Assembly (NCBI GenBank): GCA_003194495.1
Contig: PQXE01000023.1
Span: forward strand, 1-33,442
Direction of reading: 5' to 3'
DNA: 33,442 nt
Source of the DNA: Deltaproteobacteria bacterium
GTDB lineage: Bacteria > Desulfobacterota > Dissulfuribacteria > Dissulfuribacterales > UBA3076
Position numbers and translations under genes: made by a program. Below the pieces are notes generated by a model, which had not been told where the DNA came from, made no database searches, and saw nothing but the letters and a program-made list of their open reading frames with translations. Below, one piece after another: positions 17,150-25,299 of this stretch. Position 1 is the first letter of the stretch. Each line of letters begins with the position of its first letter.

Positions 17150-18538
17150 TCAAGAGACTTCATACATTGCCGCTGCTGCCTCATCTATTCTTCTCACCGG
17201 AAGGATCTCCAGATTATCTGAGAACTTGAGACGATCAGATCCGGCCCGGGGAATAATACACCTCTTGAGCCCCAGACGGGCAGCCTCGTTAAGTCTCAAT
17301 TCCGCCCTTCCAACCGCCCTCACCTCTCCAGTAAGGCCGACTTCTCCAAAGACAGCAGTATCCATATCCAGAGGTATATCTCTGAGACTTGAGACCATAG
17401 CCATTATTACGGCAAGTTCACTTGCCGGCTCTGATATCTTAAGCCCGCCTGCCACATTTATGAAAATGTCCCGGTCATAAAGTGCCACACCCAAATGTCT
17501 TTCTGCAACCGCAATGAGCAAGGCCAGACGATTACTATCAATACCGGTTGAAGTCCGCCTTGGCATTGACAGGTGTGAAGGACTCACCAGGGCCTGGATC
17601 TCCACCAGGATGGGGCGGGTACCTTCCATACACGGAACGACTACAGATCCGGGGACCGCTTTTGGCCTTTGACCAAGGAAGACCTCAGAGGGATTAGGAA
17701 CTTGTTTCAGCCCGGCCTCAGTCATCTCAAAGACACCTATCTCATGAGTCGGACCGTAACGGTTTTTTACAGTCCTCAAAAGCCGGAAGGTGTGGCTCCG
17801 GTCCCCTTCAAAATACAATACAGTGTCCACCAGATGTTCAAGTACCCGAGGGCCTGCTATGGCCCCCTCCTTTGTCACATGGCCCACAAGTATCGTCGGT
17901 ACGCCCTTGGACTTGGCAAGCTGCATGAGCCGCGCAGTGGCTTCCCGGACCTGGGATACGCTCCCCGGAGCCGACAATATCTCGTTGCAAAACAGAGTTT
18001 GTATGGAATCAACAGCCAGGATAGAAGGACCCTGTTCCTCTACAATCTTAATAATCCGATCAAGTTCCGACTCACACGCAACCCACAGACCTTCCGGGAT
18101 TTCTCCCAAACGCTCGGACCTCATCCTGATCTGAGCCAATGATTCTTCTCCACTGACATATAGGACTTTCTTTTGATTTTGATTAGAGGCCATACGGCAA
18201 AGAATCTGCAGCAGCAATGTAGACTTACCTATGCCAGGCTCTCCGGCTAATAGCACCAGGCTGCCGGGCACCAGCCCTCCGCCCAGCACCCGGTCCATTT
18301 CATTCATCCCAATGAAAATTCTGGCGTCATCAACGTCTGCAGACACTTCCAGCAGGGGTAAAGGAGCAGATTGACTCACGGCAAAAAGACTTCGGCCTTT
18401 TCTAACCAGAGTATCTACAGGCTCGTCCACCATCGTATGCCATGCTCCGCACCCGGGACAACGACCAAGCCACTTAGCCGAAGTCTGGCCGCATGACCGG
18501 CACACATAGATTGTTTTTGTATCTTTATCTTTGCTCAA
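17150..18538 (-). CDS. radA: DNA repair protein RadA
   Basis: RecA-related ATPase/helicase that helps branch migration in recombinational repair. All RadA hallmarks are visible: a four-cysteine zinc finger (C13, C16, C27, C30 in VCRSCG ... RCPGCGAW), Walker A GEPGIGKST at residues 99-107, the RadA-specific KNRYG (usually KNRFG), and a C-terminal Lon-protease-like domain (INVAGGLKISEPASELAV) without a protease active site. The 462-residue length is normal. The start is a TTG (18538): an in-frame TGA lies two codons upstream, and the next possible start would cut the zinc finger. A heptad inverted pair lies directly upstream. Confidence 0.96.
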   Translation of the reverse strand: MSKDKDTKTIYVCRSCGQTSAKWLGRCPGCGAWHTMVDEPVDTLVRKGRSLFAVSQSAPLPLLEVSADVDDARIFIGMNEMDRVLGGGLVPGSLVLLAGEPGIGKSTLLLQILCRMASNQNQKKVLYVSGEESLAQIRMRSERLGEIPEGLWVACESELDRIIKIVEEQGPSILAVDSIQTLFCNEILSAPGSVSQVREATARLMQLAKSKGVPTILVGHVTKEGAIAGPRVLEHLVDTVLYFEGDRSHTFRLLRTVKNRYGPTHEIGVFEMTEAGLKQVPNPSEVFLGQRPKAVPGSVVVPCMEGTRPILVEIQALVSPSHLSMPRRTSTGIDSNRLALLIAVAERHLGVALYDRDIFINVAGGLKISEPASELAVIMAMVSSLRDIPLDMDTAVFGEVGLTGEVRAVGRAELRLNEAARLGLKRCIIPRAGSDRLKFSDNLEILPVRRIDEAAAAMYEVS

Positions 18539-18551
18539 GAATCAAATACCT

Positions 18552-18630
18552 GGTATTAATTGAGGAATTATAATCAAAAGCATCTTTAATCCCTAAATTA
18601 TCACTTTCCCTCAATTCCTCAATTATCTAT
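18552..18630. repeat. Heptad inverted pair between radA and the sensor kinase
   Basis: AATTGAGGAATTATAAT on the left and CCCTCAATTCCTCAATTAT on the right are reverse-complementary, with ATCCCTAAATTATCACTTTC between them. The heptamer and much of the spacer resemble the arrays at 11401-11450 and 11592-11668. The kinase stop codon (18619) lies inside the right arm. Confidence 0.75.
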
Positions 18631-19995
18631 ATGGTATGGTAATGTAATCTTAACAATTACGCCGCTGCCTTCGCGTTCGCTGAAACCAATTTCCCCCCCC
18701 ATAGCCTCTAACAAACGGCCTACTATGGCAAGCCCCAGTCCGGTACCTTTTGCCTTGGTAGTAACAAAAGGCTCAAAAAGACGATTCTTTACGTCTAAAG
18801 ACAACCCGGGGCCGTTGTCCTCTACTGTAAGCATCAAAACAGGGCCACTGGATTTCACGCTGAACCAGATCTCGCCTCCCTTGATTTCACTTACTGCGTC
18901 AATGGCATTTTGTACCAGATTAAAAACTACTTGCATCAATTTTTCTCTGTCAAGACGAAGTTCCAATTTTTCACATGACATGTGAAACTTCACCTCACCT
19001 CTTAAAGGAACAATACTCCTTTTAATCTCCCGGCAAAACATCTCCGTATCAAACTTTTCTTCATTGAGCATAGTAGGCCTTGCATAAGTAAGGAGATCAG
19101 CCGTCAAGCCCTCAAGCCTCCTGGTCTCCTCCACAATGACGGAAAAATCCGCCCTTTCATCATGATCTGTTGTGCCCTCCAGGTAAAGCTGAGCAAAACC
19201 CTTTATGCTGCTCAATGGATTTCGTATCTCGTGGGCCAGGACTGCGGCCATCTCACCCAGGGCCGCCATTCGCTCCTGTTTACGCAGCATGGCCTCCAGA
19301 CGATAATTTCTACGCCATGCCAAGAGAAAAAAGAACGTCAGCACCCATAAGGTGGTAAGGGAAAGTCCAATTAAAGCAAGTTGTAGATTGGCTTTCCTGA
19401 GAATTGTCCGGGCCGGATATGGATGAAGAGAAACTCTCAGGCAGTAGGCCCTGGCGTTGTCAACAGGCTCAATTTCCTCCGTCGCGCCAGACTGTTCAAG
19501 ATCAATATTATTCTCACTGCCGCTATCGCCTTGTTCAGATAGGTGAAGGTGCAAAGGAAAATCCAAGACAAATACCTCTTCTCCAGTTGCAAGGGTAGAA
19601 AAATGGGGCGTTGGCTGTTTCTCCAAAATTACTCTTTCTATATTGGAATCAGTCCGGCTTCTTCCCACCATTAGAGGATTGGAATGGAGCAACACAGTAC
19701 CATCCTGATCATAAAGGACCAGAAAGGCAAGGTCATCCCATCTGTCAGCAGCTATAAGTTCGGGAAAAAGCTCGTTCCTGAGACCGATCCTTTCCAAGGT
19801 AAAACCCAGGCTCACAGCTATGTCCACTGCCCGGTTCTCAAGCAGATTCTTCGATCCCTCTATGGATATCCGGTAAATGCCCACAACGCTGATTAATGCC
19901 ACCACAGAGAAGAGTAACAATATTATGAATGCAGACACCAGATAACCCATGGAAAAAGTACTCTTAGGCTCTTTTTCTCTGAAATATGAATTCAT
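18619..19995 (-). CDS. Membrane sensor histidine kinase (ZraS/AtoS-like)
   Basis: A 458-residue two-transmembrane sensor kinase. TM1 (about 18-42) and TM2 (about 203-226) flank a periplasmic sensor domain of about 160 residues, probably a single-Cache-type fold (VLYDQDGTVLLHSNP is a typical Cache strand pair). HisKA carries His255 in LAHEIRNPLSSIKGFAQL; the HATPase domain shows QNAIDAVSE, VEDNGPGLS and KAKGTGLGLAIV. The DHp sequence resembles the kinases that partner NtrC-type sigma-54 activators, but no response regulator is in the window. ATG 19995 has GGAG about 11 nt upstream. The signal cannot be inferred. Confidence 0.9.
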   Translation of the reverse strand: MNSYFREKEPKSTFSMGYLVSAFIILLLFSVVALISVVGIYRISIEGSKNLLENRAVDIAVSLGFTLERIGLRNELFPELIAADRWDDLAFLVLYDQDGTVLLHSNPLMVGRSRTDSNIERVILEKQPTPHFSTLATGEEVFVLDFPLHLHLSEQGDSGSENNIDLEQSGATEEIEPVDNARAYCLRVSLHPYPARTILRKANLQLALIGLSLTTLWVLTFFFLLAWRRNYRLEAMLRKQERMAALGEMAAVLAHEIRNPLSSIKGFAQLYLEGTTDHDERADFSVIVEETRRLEGLTADLLTYARPTMLNEEKFDTEMFCREIKRSIVPLRGEVKFHMSCEKLELRLDREKLMQVVFNLVQNAIDAVSEIKGGEIWFSVKSSGPVLMLTVEDNGPGLSLDVKNRLFEPFVTTKAKGTGLGLAIVGRLLEAMGGEIGFSEREGSGVIVKITLPYHIDN

Positions 19996-20101
19996 AACGT
20001 AGTAAGCTCCAGCGATTTAAGGCATAATTGCAATAAGAATATATTTTACCGCATGGGTTGTTTTGTGATAAGCATAATAACTGCTGAGGAGTAGAAAAAC
20101 C

Positions 20102-20545
20102 ATGAGATACTCACAGGCTAAACAGGGAAGGATTTTTATTATTCGTCTTGAAGATGGAGATATTGTTCACGAAGAAATTGAAAAATTTTCCCGTGAAAAA
20201 TCTATTAAAGCAGCAAGTTTAATCATTCTTGGCGGGGCCGACAAAGGTAGTAAACTTATAGTAGGCCCTGAACATGGCCGCATAGAACCAATTATTCCTA
20301 TGGAACATATTCTTGATAATGTCCATGAGATAGCCGGAACAGGAACGATTTTCCCCGATGAAAAAGGTAAACCTGTATTGCATATGCATATGGTCTGTGG
20401 AAGAAAAACATCCACAGTAACCGGATGCGTTCGCAAAGGTGTGAAGGTATGGCACATAATGGAGGTAATATTATTTGAATTAGTTGATACAACAGCAGCT
20501 CGTGCTTTCGAGCCAACTACAGGATTTGAATTACTAAAGCCCTAA
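20102..20545 (+). CDS. PPC/DUF296-domain protein
   Basis: A 147-residue single-domain protein of the PPC (plant and prokaryote conserved, DUF296) family; members form trimers and some bind DNA. Matching features are RIFIIRLEDGDIVHEEIEKF at the N-terminus, AASLIILGGADKG and GKPVLHMHMVCGRKTSTVTG, with the paired His in LHMHM, then VWHIMEVILFEL. The bacterial role is not established. Its stop codon lies 1 nt from the end of the convergent M48 peptidase gene. An in-frame upstream start was not seen; GAGGAG about 11 nt before ATG 20102 supports this start. Confidence 0.85.
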   Translation: MRYSQAKQGRIFIIRLEDGDIVHEEIEKFSREKSIKAASLIILGGADKGSKLIVGPEHGRIEPIIPMEHILDNVHEIAGTGTIFPDEKGKPVLHMHMVCGRKTSTVTGCVRKGVKVWHIMEVILFELVDTTAARAFEPTTGFELLKP

Positions 20546-20546
20546 C

Positions 20547-21365
20547 TCAGTTAGCGTAATACTCCAGGGCCTCCGGCAACAAATCTCGAATTTTTGCAAT
20601 ACGATCGTAATCAGTTGGGTGAGTAGAAAGAAATAAAGGGGGAGAGGAGGCGGACTTCCCCTTGGAAAGGCGTTCCCAAAACCCTAGAGCACCTCTGGGA
20701 TCATATCCCGCCTTTGCCATCAAAATAAGCCCTATATGGTCTGCTTCATATTCCTGAGTACGGCTGTATGGCAACATCATGCCTACGTTTGTCGCCAATC
20801 CGTATGCGCAATCAAACGCCCTTATCGTATTGGCCGACTGGGTCCTGATGGCTGTCTGCATAGCCGTCTCCCCCAGTTGGGCCAACAGAGTCAGGCTTAT
20901 CCTTTCCGCCCCGTGTCGAGCCATGGCATGTGCAACCTCATGGCCGATCACAGTGGCCAGGCCGGTTTCATCCTCTGTATATTTCAGAATACCTGTATAC
21001 ACAAACACCTTGCCTCCCGGAAGACAAAAGGCATTGGCCACTTTGTCATTTTCTATGAGCGTAAATTCCCAATCGAAATCCGGCCTTCGGGCTACGTTTG
21101 CAATTCTCCATCCCACTGTCTGCAGCATCTGATTCAAGATATGATCCTGGCTGACCCTCTCCTTTTGAAGGATGTTTTTATAGGCATTGAGCCCCAAGGA
21201 CCTTTCCTGCTCCGGACTGACCAGCATAAACTGGGACCTGCCTGTAATCGGAGCCTGGGAGCAGGCATACAGGAAACAACAGAAGAGCAGAGCAAACACA
21301 GTAAATGTTGAATTTTGAATTATGAATTTTGGATTAAGGTATGTGTCTTTTAAATCTTCTTCCAT
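20547..21365 (-). CDS. M48-family zinc metallopeptidase, putative lipoprotein (LoiP/BepA-like)
   Basis: Predicted periplasmic, membrane-anchored metalloprotease involved in envelope quality control. The zinc motif HEVAH lies in VIGHEVAHAMARHG, and the third ligand is the Glu in RTQEYEADHIG. A hydrophobic stretch ending LYACSQAPITGRSQF provides a lipobox-like cysteine at about residue 36. The 272-residue length fits the short M48 lipoproteins (no TPR domain). Odd point: the N-terminus before the hydrophobic stretch is acidic (MEEDLKD) and its YLNPKFIIQNSTF is encoded by a heptad array, so the original basic n-region has probably been replaced or the start is misplaced (an in-frame GTG lies at residue 23). 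Confidence 0.85.
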   Translation of the reverse strand: MEEDLKDTYLNPKFIIQNSTFTVFALLFCCFLYACSQAPITGRSQFMLVSPEQERSLGLNAYKNILQKERVSQDHILNQMLQTVGWRIANVARRPDFDWEFTLIENDKVANAFCLPGGKVFVYTGILKYTEDETGLATVIGHEVAHAMARHGAERISLTLLAQLGETAMQTAIRTQSANTIRAFDCAYGLATNVGMMLPYSRTQEYEADHIGLILMAKAGYDPRGALGFWERLSKGKSASSPPLFLSTHPTDYDRIAKIRDLLPEALEYYAN

Positions 21366-21390
21366 AATTCACCATTCAAAATTCAACATT
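21300..21390. repeat. Heptad inverted pair at the start of the M48 peptidase gene
   Basis: AATGTTGAATTTTGAATTAT on the left and ATAATTCACCATTCAAAATT on the right are near reverse complements. The centre (21325-21356) matches 9484-9515 upstream of rsmI at about 29 of 32 positions. On the minus strand the array provides the start codon and first ~20 codons of the peptidase. Confidence 0.8.
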
Positions 21391-21471
21391 GTCATAAAGG
21401 GCTGCATCTCAGGCTTTTTGAGCGGAATTATATTTCAGGCAACCCTCTCTTCTGATGACATTCATATTAAT

Positions 21472-21687
21472 TCAGTGATCGGTTGTTTCTTCATCTATTT
21501 CAACCTCAAGCTCGAAAAAGCTGGTGCCGCAATCGTAACACTTAACATCTATCTTATTCTCCTCCTGTAATGAAACGTAGATTTCATCACATCCGCAGGA
21601 GCATGGAGCTTGTATTGACTCTTTTATAACTTCTTTAATAGAAGAATAAAGCGTGGTCGATATATCCGGATCATATACTATTTTCAC
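21472..21687 (-). CDS. Small cysteine-rich (zinc-ribbon-like) protein
   Basis: A 71-residue protein with five cysteines arranged as PCSCGC ... VKCYDCG, a spacing compatible with a zinc ribbon or another metal site. No family recognised. The frame extends to 21723, but GTG 21687 is preferred: a strong GGAGG lies 7 nt upstream (21695-21699) and the protein then begins MKIVYDPDIS. It is acidic at the C-terminus (EVEIDEETTDH), has no signal peptide and is probably cytoplasmic. It is divergent from the cytochrome c3 gene and lies upstream of the M48 peptidase on the same strand. Confidence 0.6.
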   Translation of the reverse strand: MKIVYDPDISTTLYSSIKEVIKESIQAPCSCGCDEIYVSLQEENKIDVKCYDCGTSFFELEVEIDEETTDH

Positions 21688-21857
21688 TCTGTAACCTCCA
21701 AAAAATGCGCTGAACAAGAGCAATAACTGTCAGCAAGTACGCATTGGTCACGCATCATACCAACGCGATTAAAGAATTGTAAAGGATTTTGATGCCATTT
21801 CGACAAAATATGGGACTACCGCCCGGCATTGGCATTGGAGGTGATTTCATTTCCTTA

Positions 21858-21886
21858 TTGACAAATTCCAAAAGCTCAATTATGAG
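21858..21886 (+). promoter_or_regulatory. Candidate sigma-70 promoter for cytochrome c3
   Basis: TTGACA (21858-21863), a 17-nt spacer, then TATGAG (21881-21886), a perfect -35 with a four-of-six -10. It lies about 55 bp before the cytochrome start, which has its own GGAGG ribosome site. Confidence 0.5.
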
Positions 21887-21941
21887 ATTATTCAGTGAAT
21901 CATCATTCATTTATTAATTAAAATAAGGAGGAGTATGCGGG

Positions 21942-22388
21942 ATGAGAAGTAAAAAAGTATTATCTCTATTGGTTGCGGTCTGTTTTGGCCTGGTAATGGC
22001 AGGCGCGGCTGTAGCAACCGATAAGGGACCGGAAACCATCACCATGGATTCAAAGGTGTTCCCAAAGCACAAAAAGTCATTGGTCACCTTAAGCCACCAG
22101 AAACATAATGTGGACTACAAGATTGCCTGTGACGACTGTCACCATGTGTATAAGGATGGCAAAAACGTGTGGAAAGAGGGAGACGAGGTCCAAAAATGTG
22201 AGGCCTGCCACACCGGAGCCAAGGCGCCAAAGGAACCAAAGCTAAGCAAGGAAGAAAAGATCAAGGGGTACATGTACTCAGCCATTCATGAAAACTGTTC
22301 GGGTTGCCACAAAAGTCTGAAGAAGGCAAACAAGGAATTGGTTATTCCGACCAAGTGCGGCGAATGCCATCCTAAGGTAGTCAAATAG
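21942..22388 (+). CDS. Tetraheme class III cytochrome c (cytochrome c3-like)
   Basis: Periplasmic electron carrier, typically linking hydrogenases or formate dehydrogenases to membrane electron-transfer complexes in sulfate reducers. A Sec signal peptide (hydrophobic core about 6-20) ends near AVA-TDKG at residue 25. Four covalent heme sites are present: CDDCH (63-67), CEACH (86-90), CSGCH (119-123) and CGECH (139-143). Histidines at 52, 55, 68 and 116 are candidates for the sixth ligands, as expected for bis-His c3 hemes. The 148-residue length is normal for the precursor. It is monocistronic: its own promoter candidate, a strong GGAGG, and hairpins right after the stop. The partner complex is not in the window. 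Confidence 0.94.
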   Translation: MRSKKVLSLLVAVCFGLVMAGAAVATDKGPETITMDSKVFPKHKKSLVTLSHQKHNVDYKIACDDCHHVYKDGKNVWKEGDEVQKCEACHTGAKAPKEPKLSKEEKIKGYMYSAIHENCSGCHKSLKKANKELVIPTKCGECHPKVVK

Positions 22389-22398
22389 CCAAAAAAAT

Positions 22399-22435
22399 TA
22401 GGGTAAGTGTCTTTTCGACTTTACCCTATGTTTTT
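22399..22435 (+). terminator. Rho-independent terminator of cytochrome c3
   Basis: TAGGGTAA (22399-22406) pairs with TTACCCTA (22421-22428) and is followed by TGTTTTTG. It begins 11 bp after the cytochrome stop codon. Confidence 0.7.
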
Positions 22436-22463
22436 GTACCATGGCCATGGAAAGCAAAATTAG

Positions 22464-22500
22464 AAGGCCTGCCGGTTTAAACCGACAGGCCTTTTGAGTT
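22464..22500. terminator. Bidirectional terminator hairpin
   Basis: AAGGCCTG-C-CGGTTTAAACCG-A-CAGGCCTT forms a long, almost perfect stem with TTTTGAGTTTT after it on the + strand and A-rich sequence before it. It lies between convergent cytochrome c3 and the deacetylase-like gene and probably stops transcription from both sides. Confidence 0.75.
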
Positions 22501-22505
22501 TTCAG

Positions 22506-23576
22506 TCATACAAAAGGCCAATAATCCTTATGGATATCCATCACATGTTCTATTACCTGGGGGCCGGGCCGGGAATTATCCAACCTGGAGACAGTATCAC
22601 TGTCCAGAACGCTCATGCCCTTACATTCATCTAAAACCGCAAGTACGCCATCTCTTAGCCCTGTAAAGTTATAACCTCCTTCAAGGCAGAATAGTATCCG
22701 GCCCTTGCAGCATGACTCTGCAAGATTGAGCAAAACCCTTGCCATATAGGCAAAGCCGTTTACAGTAACTTCCATGCCTCCCAGGGGATCATCCAGGTAA
22801 GTATCAAATCCGGCTGAAACGAGTATGAAGTCCGGAGAAAAGGTTTTACCTATAGGCACGAGCAGGCGATTGAAAATGGCAGCAAAGTCCTCATCTCCGG
22901 CACCGGGGCTCAGAGGCACATTTGCAGTAAAGCCCTTTCCAGCGCCTTCGCCCATTTGATCTGCTCTTCCGCTTCCCGGATAATAGGGATACTGGTGGGT
23001 AGAAAAGTATAATACGCTGGAATCCTTATAAAAGCTGTGCTGGGTACCGTTCCCGTGATGAAGGTCCCAGTCTACGATCAAGACCCGTTCACAGCCAAGG
23101 ACCTGTTTCGCATAATGAGCGCCAAGGGCCACATTATTAAAGATGCAAAAGCCCATGGCACGATCTTTTTCTGCATGGTGTCCCGGAGGACGTACCAAGG
23201 CAAATCCATTGTGCGCATCAGGCCCGGCTATTTCATCCATGGCGGCAAAAATTCCTCCAACAGCCAGGCAAGCCGCTTCCCACGAGCCTGCGCTTATAGC
23301 TGTATCCGGATCCAGCCGGTAGAAATCTTTGCCGGCGGTCTTGGCTATCTTGTCTATGTAATCACCGGTGTGATTCCATAAAAGTTCATCCCGGCCGGCT
23401 GATCTTGGGACAATGGTCTTAAACCGGCCTTTTACATCTTCCCGGTCTAAACGCTCATAGATAACCCTAAGACGATCGGGTGATTCCGGATGACCGGGGC
23501 CCTGATCATGTTCAAGGTATCTGGGATCTCTAATTACTATTGTTGTAGCCATTTTTAAGGCAGACACTTCTTGCAT
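22506..23576 (-). CDS. Histone-deacetylase-family (AcuC/HDAC-like) zinc amidohydrolase
   Basis: Predicted deacetylase acting on acetylated proteins, polyamines or other small acyl-amides. The family's catalytic regions are all visible: RPPGHHAEKDRAMGFCIFNN (tandem His and the NN turn), VDWDLHHGNGTQ (Asp/His zinc ligands), SAGFDTYLDDPLGG (second Asp ligand) and CLEGGYNF. Length about 350 residues is normal. The family-like start MATTIVIRDPRYLEHD corresponds to ATG 23552; ATG 23576 has a better GGAGGG ribosome site 9 nt upstream and is given here, overlapping the end of the nuclease gene by 22 bp. Translational coupling to the nuclease gene is likely. Substrate unknown. Confidence 0.9.
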   Translation of the reverse strand: MQEVSALKMATTIVIRDPRYLEHDQGPGHPESPDRLRVIYERLDREDVKGRFKTIVPRSAGRDELLWNHTGDYIDKIAKTAGKDFYRLDPDTAISAGSWEAACLAVGGIFAAMDEIAGPDAHNGFALVRPPGHHAEKDRAMGFCIFNNVALGAHYAKQVLGCERVLIVDWDLHHGNGTQHSFYKDSSVLYFSTHQYPYYPGSGRADQMGEGAGKGFTANVPLSPGAGDEDFAAIFNRLLVPIGKTFSPDFILVSAGFDTYLDDPLGGMEVTVNGFAYMARVLLNLAESCCKGRILFCLEGGYNFTGLRDGVLAVLDECKGMSVLDSDTVSRLDNSRPGPQVIEHVMDIHKDYWPFV

Positions 23577-24196
23577 CGGCAAAAGCCCTCCTTGCAGGCA
23601 TCGGTTCGTGACTTAAAAATTACCCGATTGGTTTTACTTATTTTTTTCCCATAAGGACACGAGGGCCTATGAAAACGGAGGGATTGGCGATTGCCGACAT
23701 AGTAAGGTTCGGGCCTGACCTGCGAAATTGACCATATACCACGCCCGGCGTCTATGGCCTCTCTCTGTGCAGCAAGCAGTTTCTTGCTGAAAGACGATCC
23801 TTTCTCAGAAAAACATACAAAGGCCATGCCTTCGCGGACAAGTATTTCATTGACCATTCGACCATCTGGAAGAAACACATAGGCCAACAACCGGCCAAAG
23901 CGATCCCTCTTTTCATCATCCTGGACCAGCCTGACAAGCCTGCCCCGGACCAGTTGCCTGTTACGCTTAGTGGCTTCCCATCCAAAGGGTTCTCCGGGTT
24001 TGTCCTTGTGAGGTATCTCTGGAGCATTAATCCCCCTATAGCGTACCTTTGTTCCTTTTTTGAGGACTATTGTGTCGCCGTCAATGACGTAGCGCACAAA
24101 AGCGCTTTTCTCTGCAAAGGACAACCCAATGGAGGCAAAAAGCCAGATGCTCACCAAAACAACTGTCACTACGGACAATCCGGCCCTTGTTCCCAT
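23555..24196 (-). CDS. Exported staphylococcal-nuclease-like (SNase) protein with a cysteine-rich tail
   Basis: A thermonuclease-family endonuclease, probably exported: a signal peptide or anchor (about residues 5-28, ending GLSFA). The SNase domain shows the catalytic pattern VIDGDTI, VRYRGINAPE and KRDRFGRLLAYVF (Asp, Arg, Glu, Arg set). After residue about 165 comes a tail, YVGNRQSLRFHRPSCPYGKK ... DACKEGFCRCKKC, seen with other SNase proteins and resembling a metal-binding Ada-like finger. ATG 24196 is chosen because AGGAGA lies 7 nt upstream; a TTG two codons earlier is less likely. The gene overlaps the start of the deacetylase-like gene, so they form an operon. The heptad element at 24217 lies just upstream. 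Confidence 0.88.
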   Translation of the reverse strand: MGTRAGLSVVTVVLVSIWLFASIGLSFAEKSAFVRYVIDGDTIVLKKGTKVRYRGINAPEIPHKDKPGEPFGWEATKRNRQLVRGRLVRLVQDDEKRDRFGRLLAYVFLPDGRMVNEILVREGMAFVCFSEKGSSFSKKLLAAQREAIDAGRGIWSISQVRPEPYYVGNRQSLRFHRPSCPYGKKISKTNRVIFKSRTDACKEGFCRCKKCLP

Positions 24197-24216
24197 GTTC
24201 AAATCTCCTAGGTTTT

Positions 24217-24362
24217 CACCTAAGTTGAGCGATTAGCTGTTAGCCATTAGCAGTTAGCTTGGGAAAATGGTTGTACTAGCATCCTGCTTGTCAGGGCGGG
24301 CAGCCTGATAATCATTAAACTAATCGCTAATAGCTAAAGGCTAATAGCTAATCGCTCAATTT
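24217..24362. repeat. Heptad inverted-pair element, TTAGC type, copy 2
   Basis: Left arm AAGTTGAGCGATTAGCTGTT and AGCCATTAGCAGTTAGC; right arm TAATCGCTAATAGCTAAAGG and CTAATAGCTAATCGCTCAATT. The arms pair over about 35 bp. Edges and the TAATCATTAAACTAAT stretch match 16884-17044. The TAA stop of purC (24361) lies at its right edge. Confidence 0.8.
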
Positions 24363-25239
24363 AATTTTCAGTAAGACGCCGCAAGGCCTCCAGATATCGC
24401 TGGCGGGTCTTGTCTGCAATATCTGCAGGGAGATCAGGTCCTGGTGGCTTTTTATCCCATGAAATGGACTCCAGGTAGTCTCTCACAAACTGCTTGTCAA
24501 AACTCGGCTGTGATCTGCCCGGGCTATAGTCCTCGGCAGGCCAGAACCTGGAAGAATCAGGGGTCAAGGCCTCGTCGATCAGTATAAGCTCTCCGTTGGA
24601 TATGCCGAGTTCAAACTTTGTATCAGCAATGATCACTCCCCTTTCTCTCGCATAATCCGCCGCTGTTTTGTAAAGCCTGATGCTGATATCCCTGGCCTTT
24701 TCGGCAACATCTTTGCCAAGCAGCTTTTGGACCTGTTCAAAGCTTATGTTTTCGTCGTGAGAACCAACATCAGCCTTGGTGGAAGGCGTGAATATGGCAT
24801 CCGGAAGCTGCTGCGACTCAAGCATCCCTTCAGGTAGCTTTATACCACATACAGAACCTGTATGGAGATAGTCTTTCCAGCCGGAGCCGGCAATATATCC
24901 CCTGACTATACACTCAATAGGCAAGGGCTGTGCCTTTTTGACCAACATGCTCCGGCCCTCAAGGGACTTTGAAAATGGTTTCAACTCGTCCGGAAACTGA
25001 GTTACATCTGCCTGAACCAGATGATTCGGCACCAGGTCTTTCAATTTCTCAAACCAGAACAAAGACATCTGAGTGAGGATGTGACCCTTTCCCGGTATGG
25101 GCGTGGGAAGAACAACATCAAAGGCAGAGAGACGATCTGTTGCTACAATCAGCAGGTACCCCCCCACTTTGTAAATGTCTCTCACCTTTCCCCTGTGCAA
25201 AAGATGAAGGCAGGGGAAATCCGTTTTGAATAGGGACAT
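24361..25239 (-). CDS. purC: Phosphoribosylaminoimidazole-succinocarboxamide (SAICAR) synthase
   Basis: Joins CAIR and aspartate with ATP in purine biosynthesis, cytoplasmic. Typical stretches: [80 protein letters not shown] and [10 protein letters not shown]. The 292-residue length matches the longer PurC subtype (similar to the yeast enzyme) rather than the ~240-residue E. coli form. The frame is open to 25299, but ATG 25239 is chosen: GGAGATAAATCT precedes it and the protein then begins [18 protein letters not shown]. rlmE lies 60 bp upstream on the same strand. Confidence 0.95.
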   Translation of the reverse strand: MSLFKTDFPCLHLLHRGKVRDIYKVGGYLLIVATDRLSAFDVVLPTPIPGKGHILTQMSLFWFEKLKDLVPNHLVQADVTQFPDELKPFSKSLEGRSMLVKKAQPLPIECIVRGYIAGSGWKDYLHTGSVCGIKLPEGMLESQQLPDAIFTPSTKADVGSHDENISFEQVQKLLGKDVAEKARDISIRLYKTAADYARERGVIIADTKFELGISNGELILIDEALTPDSSRFWPAEDYSPGRSQPSFDKQFVRDYLESISWDKKPPGPDLPADIADKTRQRYLEALRRLTEN

Positions 25240-25299
25240 AGATTTATCTCCAGTTAACAATATATAAACCAGACTAGCCAATAAATAGAAGTGTGGCAA

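Noticed and set aside
21322..21570. An 82-codon plus-strand frame between the M48 peptidase and the small cysteine-rich gene
   Set aside because: Its first third is heptad array and the rest overlaps the better-supported minus-strand gene; no ribosome site.
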